The notes beneath the pieces are model-generated. The model did no database searches, was not told the origin of the DNA, and saw only the letters and a program-made list of their open reading frames with translations. 64,000 nucleotides of DNA from Paraglaciecola sp. L1A13 (GTDB lineage: Bacteria > Pseudomonadota > Gammaproteobacteria > Enterobacterales > Alteromonadaceae): the NCBI RefSeq assembly GCF_009796745.1, contig NZ_CP047024.1, positions 4,588,001-4,652,000 of the forward strand, read 5' to 3'. The position numbers and the translations under genes are program-made. Below are positions 59,690-64,000 of the stretch, piece after piece (position 1 is the stretch's first letter; every line of letters begins with the position of its first letter).

Positions 59690-61521
59690 TAATAAACGTC
59701 CTTCTGATAACGTTTTGCTCGGCGTAATGCAGTTAAATATTCTTCTGCTGCTTGGGCGCTCTTTGCACCATGCTTCTGTACAATCTCAACAAGTGCTGCG
59801 TGTACATCTTTAGCCATGTGATTTGCATCACCGCACACATAAAAATGCGCACCTTGCTCTAACCATTCAAATACTTCAGCACCTTGCTCAAGTAAACGAT
59901 GTTGAACATAAATTTTATCTTCTTGGTCTCGAGAAAATGCCAAGCTGACCTTGTTAAGTACCCCGTCTTTTACGAAACGTTGCCACTCAGTTTGATACAG
60001 AAAATCCTGTGTAAAGTTAGGATTACCAAAGAACAACCAGTTTTTGCCGGCTGCCTCTTGAACTTCTCGCTCTTGCATAAACGCTCTAAATGGTGCTATG
60101 CCAGTACCAGGCCCCACCATAATCACTGGCGTGTCGTTGCTTTCAGGTAAACGGAAGTTATCGTTTTTTTCTACGAAAACCTGTATTTCTCCACCTTCTT
60201 CCAAGCGTTTAGTTAAATAACTAGAAGCACCGCCTTGATGAACTTGCCCATGGGCATCGTATTCCACCAGCGCCACCGTTAAATGAACTTCGTCTTCAAC
60301 TTCATCTTGACTTGAAGCAATTGAATAAAGGCGAGGCGTCATACCACGCAACATATCAACTAAGGACTGAGCATCTGTTTTAACAGGATACTGGCGCACA
60401 ATATCTATAATTTGGCGCTCGCCTAAGAAAGCGCGTAATCCGGCTTTATCTTCAATCAACGCATTAAGTTCAGGGTTATTTGCAATCTGGCCATATGCAG
60501 TTGCAAACGAAGGATAACTCTGAGTTAATTCGCGCTTTTCAATTAAGGCTTCACGAACAGATAAAACATCACCAGATACGGTTACCTGAGCGGTAGCGTC
60601 AATCGCAAGTAAAGTAAGTAACTCATCCACCATGCTAGGATCGTTCTTAAACCAAACACCTAAAGCATCACCAGGACGGTACTGAATACCTGATTCTTCA
60701 AGAGATATTTCAACGTGCCTGATATCTTTAACTGAATCACGACCGGTAATTTTTTGACTTTCAAGCAAACTCGCAGTAAACGGATTTTTCTTTGAGTATT
60801 GCGTAGTGGCAACAGACAAGGTTGGCTTACCCAAGTGTGGCATAGCCACGACATGTGAATGGCCTTTTGCTTTAAGCTCGTCTTGAACCTTATCTAACAC
60901 TTGCTTAGCCCAAATGTCTGATGCTTCATCATAATCAACATCACAATCGACACGATCCACAAGACGTGTAGCCCCTAGCTCAGCTAGTTTTTTATCGAAA
61001 TCTTTTGCTGTTTGACAGAAAAATTCATAACTACTATCACCCAATCCCAAAACTGAAAAGCTTAGGTTAGCTAGCTTCGGCGCTTTCTTGCTAGACAGAA
61101 AATCATGTAACTCAACGGCATCGTCTGGCGCATCACCTTCGCCATGAGTACTGACGATAGCAACGATATGCGTTTCATTTTTAAGTTGCTTGACCTTGTA
61201 GTCAGCCATATTGACTAGCTTGGCTGGAATATTTGCCGCATCAAGTTTTGCTTTGTAGCCTTGGGCCAACGCTTTAGCATTGCCCGTTTGAGAGCCATAA
61301 AGAATAGTAATGAATTTTTCCGGCCTCTGAGCTTCACCTGCCGATGGATTTACCTGGGGTAAATTATCAGCGGATTGCGTCTGCGCTAATCCAGCTAAAT
61401 ACCCACTTAACCAACCTAGTTGGGCCGGAGTAAGTGAAGGTGTCAACTGATTAAGTTGAGCCCACTGAGTGTCGTTAAGAGCGGTAGTAGAACCTAAATT
61501 TTGTTGTGTATTTGATGACAT
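59689..61521 (-). CDS. cysJ: Sulfite reductase flavoprotein alpha subunit CysJ
   Basis: Transfers electrons from NADPH through FAD and FMN to CysI. The 610-residue product has a flavodoxin domain (about 70-210, [29 protein letters not shown]), an FAD domain (about 235-440, [23 protein letters not shown]) and an NADP domain (about 455-610, [36 protein letters not shown]). First gene of cysJIH. A hairpin next to the start may affect translation. Confidence 0.97.
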   Translation of the reverse strand: MSSNTQQNLGSTTALNDTQWAQLNQLTPSLTPAQLGWLSGYLAGLAQTQSADNLPQVNPSAGEAQRPEKFITILYGSQTGNAKALAQGYKAKLDAANIPAKLVNMADYKVKQLKNETHIVAIVSTHGEGDAPDDAVELHDFLSSKKAPKLANLSFSVLGLGDSSYEFFCQTAKDFDKKLAELGATRLVDRVDCDVDYDEASDIWAKQVLDKVQDELKAKGHSHVVAMPHLGKPTLSVATTQYSKKNPFTASLLESQKITGRDSVKDIRHVEISLEESGIQYRPGDALGVWFKNDPSMVDELLTLLAIDATAQVTVSGDVLSVREALIEKRELTQSYPSFATAYGQIANNPELNALIEDKAGLRAFLGERQIIDIVRQYPVKTDAQSLVDMLRGMTPRLYSIASSQDEVEDEVHLTVALVEYDAHGQVHQGGASSYLTKRLEEGGEIQVFVEKNDNFRLPESNDTPVIMVGPGTGIAPFRAFMQEREVQEAAGKNWLFFGNPNFTQDFLYQTEWQRFVKDGVLNKVSLAFSRDQEDKIYVQHRLLEQGAEVFEWLEQGAHFYVCGDANHMAKDVHAALVEIVQKHGAKSAQAAEEYLTALRRAKRYQKDVY

Positions 61522-61524
61522 AAT

Positions 61525-61562
61525 ATCGCTAACCTCGAATGCTATTGCACTAGGTTAGCGAT
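61525..61562 (-). promoter_or_regulatory. Inverted repeat covering the cysJ ribosome-binding site
   Basis: An 11-base perfect inverted repeat, ATCGCTAACCT with AGGTTAGCGAT, spaced by 16 bases, ends three bases before the cysJ ATG. The GAGG that would act as the ribosome-binding site lies in the start-proximal arm, so a folded RNA would hide it. A DNA-binding regulator site is the alternative. Confidence 0.65.
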
Positions 61563-61652
61563 CTATAATCATAACTGGAAAGAATAAATACTGATTTTTT
61601 ATTACTTAATGGAATGAGAGAAAAGTCAACATTCCATTACAGGCCACTTGAA

Positions 61653-62411
61653 TTAGAAATGTACTTCAACACCAATGAATGCTCCACTGAATTCGAAATC
61701 AGTGTAAATCCCATCTAAGTCATCTAATTCCATTTCCAACGAGCGATAACCAAGCTGCAACGTGGCATCAATTGCTAAGTTATCGAGGAGTCCGTAAGTA
61801 ATAGCGGCTTGATAATCAGTAATCTTGTTGTCATCAAAAGCTAAGAAACTCCCTTCTACAAACGCACCAAATCCAGTAAACGGCACACCAACTTCTACGC
61901 GCAAGTACAACATCGGAACAAATCCAGAAAAATCGCGAGCCGCACTTTGGGTCGCATCGTTTTGAGCCTCTAAATAAATGTCACCATCTAGGTGTTTCGC
62001 ATTTATGCCTAAATCAAAGCTAACCAAGTCATTATCAAACAATTCATAATAAGCAATATAATCGGTGCTTACTAAGTCAAGATTAGTGTTAACGGTAGTA
62101 TCAGCCGAAAATAGTTCACCACCATACGTCATACTCGAAGACAAAACGGTTTGTCCATTTGTATCTAGACCCGTACGTTGTAACTTAATATTCGGGACAA
62201 AGGGCACTGGGTGCTCTAATGCAACATAAAAACTCCCTTTGGTTTCGTCGTCAAAGTTGAAGTCTACATTGTCATTACTATCTGAAAACCCGCCTGTGGT
62301 CTCCATATCCCATGCCTGAGCGCCCGCGTATACGCCTAGTAACGTATCAGCCTGACTCGATAAACTCGTTAAGGCCATCGCCAGTACGCCGGCACAAAGA
62401 GGTTTGTTCAT
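61653..62411 (-). CDS. TIGR04219-type outer-membrane beta-barrel protein
   Basis: A 252-residue exported protein: signal peptide MNKPLCAGVLAMALTSLSSQA, then a small beta barrel with alternating strands and a C-terminal aromatic residue (ending GVEVHF), as required for barrel insertion. The opening LLGVYAGAQAWDMETTGGF and later VDFNFDDETKGSFYVALEHP fit the TIGR04219 family. Function is unknown. It is the third gene of a tight operon with PCuAC and DUF2333, with three bases between genes. Confidence 0.86.
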   Translation of the reverse strand: MNKPLCAGVLAMALTSLSSQADTLLGVYAGAQAWDMETTGGFSDSNDNVDFNFDDETKGSFYVALEHPVPFVPNIKLQRTGLDTNGQTVLSSSMTYGGELFSADTTVNTNLDLVSTDYIAYYELFDNDLVSFDLGINAKHLDGDIYLEAQNDATQSAARDFSGFVPMLYLRVEVGVPFTGFGAFVEGSFLAFDDNKITDYQAAITYGLLDNLAIDATLQLGYRSLEMELDDLDGIYTDFEFSGAFIGVEVHF

Positions 62412-62414
62412 GGT

Positions 62415-63407
62415 TTATCCTTGATTTAATAGTTCAGAAAGTTCAATTAGAGCAGCATTCGCTCGGGAAATATAGTTCGCCATAACTAAAGAGTGATTAG
62501 CCAGCATGCCAAAGCCGCTACCATTTAATATCATAGGGCTGAAAATAGATTCTTGGGTCGACTCTAGCTCGCGAATAATCTGTTGAACGCTGACTCGTGC
62601 ATTTTTCTTATCTAGTACATCAGCAAAATCTACTTCAACCGCTTTAAGAAAATGGATTAACGCCCAGCTTGCACCTCGCGCCTCATAGAAGTTGTCGTCT
62701 AACTGAAACCAACTTGTTTGTTCACGCAACTCAGCGGCGGGAATATTATCTGCGCTACTGACTTTGGCGAAATTAGTATTGAGGCGGTCTTGGCCAACGC
62801 TGACGCTTAACTTCTGTGACAGGCTACCCAAACGTTTTTCGATTTGTTTAACATAGTCTCTTAAGTTGTCCGCACGAGCATAAAATTGCGCGGTGCCTTC
62901 GCGACTTGTAGATAAGCTAGAACGATATTGGTATAGCTTATCAATCGCATCCTGATACTGAGATTCGGCAGAGGGCAACAACCAGCTACGATGGTCAATA
63001 TTTAGCTTAGGTTGCGCATCAGTCAAAAATGGATTTTCGCTGGACTGGGATTGAGAGCGACTGATGTCTTTGCGCATAGATAATGCTAGATCTCGAGTCA
63101 TTTCTAATACCCCAAATTCCCAGCTCGGCATATTGTCCATAAAGAGGCTTGGGGGCATCACATCATTTGACAGATAACCACCTGATTTATTCAACAACGT
63201 TTCAATTACGGTAACTAAACTTGTCGTTAAGGTATACCCAGGCACAATTTTTTCATTATGCTGCTGCGCGTAACTCTGTGCTGTCTGGCGCGGATCGAAA
63301 GTTTCTGGTTCAAAACTCCAGTAAACAGCAATCAGCCAAAAAATAATAAAGAGTAGAGCTGCAATGCTAAGCAACCATTTTGGGGTTAGATATTTTTGCA
63401 TGTTCAC
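62415..63407 (-). CDS. DUF2333 family membrane protein
   Basis: A 330-residue protein with one N-terminal membrane segment (about 10-30: WLLSIAALLFIIFWLIAVYW) and a long, mainly helical periplasmic part (YVKQIEKRLGSLSQ, FYEARGASWALIHFLKAVEV, MANYISRANAALIELSELL). The pattern fits DUF2333, found widely in gammaproteobacteria, without known function. It sits between the copper chaperone-like gene and the OMP gene with three-base gaps, suggesting an envelope role. Confidence 0.85.
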   Translation of the reverse strand: MNMQKYLTPKWLLSIAALLFIIFWLIAVYWSFEPETFDPRQTAQSYAQQHNEKIVPGYTLTTSLVTVIETLLNKSGGYLSNDVMPPSLFMDNMPSWEFGVLEMTRDLALSMRKDISRSQSQSSENPFLTDAQPKLNIDHRSWLLPSAESQYQDAIDKLYQYRSSLSTSREGTAQFYARADNLRDYVKQIEKRLGSLSQKLSVSVGQDRLNTNFAKVSSADNIPAAELREQTSWFQLDDNFYEARGASWALIHFLKAVEVDFADVLDKKNARVSVQQIIRELESTQESIFSPMILNGSGFGMLANHSLVMANYISRANAALIELSELLNQG

Positions 63408-63410
63408 CTC

Positions 63411-63866
63411 CTAGTGATGACTATGTTTTTTAGGCGAAGCGACGACTGCGTCGAAACTGATCTGTTGGTCATCTTCAGTTAACAAGATGAGTGTAACGAC
63501 TTGATCTTCTTTAAGAGGTTCTGTTAAACCGAAGAGCATCATATGTAATCCGCCCGGTGTAAAATTCACTATTTTTCCTGCAGGAACGACTATTGTATCT
63601 TGTTTTTCCATTCGCATAACATCACCATGCATAATGTGATTATGCAATTCAGCCTTATTAGCAATACCTGCTTGGGCGCCAACTAACGTTACGTTTTTAT
63701 CACTAATATTTTGTAGCGTAAAATATGCTGAGGTGTTGGGTACGCTTGGAGGCAACAATCTTACTGTCGCATCAGTGATATTTAGTTCAGCAAGAGCCGC
63801 GTTCGATATTAAAATCATTGCCATAGCGATTATACGTCTAACATTCACAAGCATCTGCAATTCCAT
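63411..63866 (-). CDS. PCuAC-type periplasmic copper chaperone
   Basis: A 151-residue exported protein (signal peptide ending about ALAELN; MLVNVRRIIAMAMILISNAA). It carries the PCuAC copper-site pattern: HNHIMHGDVMRM, then HMMLFGL about 25 residues later, plus PNTSAYFTLQNISDKNVTLVGA. Such proteins deliver Cu(I) to cytochrome oxidase. A His-rich tail (KKHSHH) may add metal binding. First gene of the three-gene operon. Several in-frame ATGs exist near the start (63866 or 63854). Confidence 0.9.
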   Translation of the reverse strand: MELQMLVNVRRIIAMAMILISNAALAELNITDATVRLLPPSVPNTSAYFTLQNISDKNVTLVGAQAGIANKAELHNHIMHGDVMRMEKQDTIVVPAGKIVNFTPGGLHMMLFGLTEPLKEDQVVTLILLTEDDQQISFDAVVASPKKHSHH

Positions 63867-64000
63867 TTTAAATAAATCAGAACGGAATTATTCAGCAAAT
63901 CTGTTAAATATGCTACCCATTCCCACTCATGTTAGATCATGTCTGAGACTTATTTTCGATGCGCACTACCGGTAATGATCTTCTCGCGTCTTGCCTTTGA
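63867..64000. other. Window end, no clear gene
   Basis: A short stretch upstream of the PCuAC gene. On the minus strand the last 50 bases read as an open frame (SKARREKIITGSAHRK) that ends in TAA at 63950, which could be the tail of a gene outside the window. Too short to assign. Confidence 0.3.

Noticed and set aside
63950..64000. Possible C-terminal end of a minus-strand gene (SKARREKIITGSAHRK).
   Set aside because: Only 16 codons are inside the window; it cannot be assigned, though it would be worth checking with flanking sequence.

Overview
The window reads as chromosome of a marine gammaproteobacterium, most likely an Alteromonadaceae member (Alteromonas / Glaciecola / Paraglaciecola group). 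The reasons are moderate-to-low GC, gammaproteobacterial housekeeping families throughout (hflX-hflK-hflC, hemH, cmoA-cmoB, trmA-fabR, cysJIH), a complete 16S-tRNA-Ile-tRNA-Ala-23S-5S operon, and several families typical of Alteromonadales (DUF3859, DUF4112, DUF5610, TIGR03899, TIGR04219, DUF2333). The genus is an inference. No CRISPR array, intact insertion sequence or prophage was seen.

Layout. 1-3.1 kb: 3' part of hflX, then hflK-hflC with two hairpins behind it. 3.3-11.7 kb: a PAS-GAF-GGDEF diguanylate cyclase, a DUF3859 protein, two glutathione transferases, a tandem double solute-binding protein, a DUF4112 protein, ferrochelatase and an AbgT-family transporter. 11.9-16.9 kb: a four-gene plus-strand operon made of a coiled-coil protein, an inner-membrane protein with a periplasmic OmpA-type domain, a Rab/Ras-like small GTPase and a GGDEF(degenerate)-EAL protein. 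This is the most novel-looking system here: it appears to link a small GTPase and a cell-wall-anchored membrane protein to c-di-GMP breakdown. 16.9-20.0 kb: glutaryl-CoA dehydrogenase, an aldo-keto reductase and a periplasmic binding protein.

20.3-34.6 kb, read on the minus strand, carries the order rrn - [insert] - murB - birA - coaX - tRNA-Thr/Tyr/Gly/Thr - tuf. This is the E. coli rrnB-murB-birA-coaA-thrU-tyrU-glyT-thrT-tufB order with two changes. coaX (type III pantothenate kinase) sits where E. coli has coaA. A carbonic anhydrase / SulP transporter / LysR module plus the debris of a tyrosine-kinase gene has entered between rrn and murB. Two strong stringent-type rRNA promoters, boxA elements and terminators are visible.

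35-48 kb: a membrane-anchored RRM protein, an aromatic/aspartate aminotransferase, a protease-FHA-NRDE gene set, a degraded segment, a Cys/Met-metabolism PLP enzyme, an OsmC protein, a CvfB-like RNA-binding protein, a D-amino-acid transaminase-alanine racemase pair, cmoA-cmoB and an orphan LuxR-type response regulator. 48-57 kb: a DUF5610 protein, trmA, fabR divergent from a fatty-acid desaturase with a FabR-like operator between them, a small secreted protein, a uracil-DNA-glycosylase-fold protein, a response-regulator-DUF3369-GGDEF-EAL protein and a TIGR03899 protein. 57-64 kb: the assimilatory sulfate reduction operon cysJ-cysI-cysH with a hairpin over the cysJ ribosome-binding site, and a tight PCuAC - DUF2333 - TIGR04219 operon.

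Three c-di-GMP proteins are present. One has an intact GGDEF site and two have degenerate GGDEF with intact EAL sites, so the window encodes one probable cyclase and two probable phosphodiesterases.
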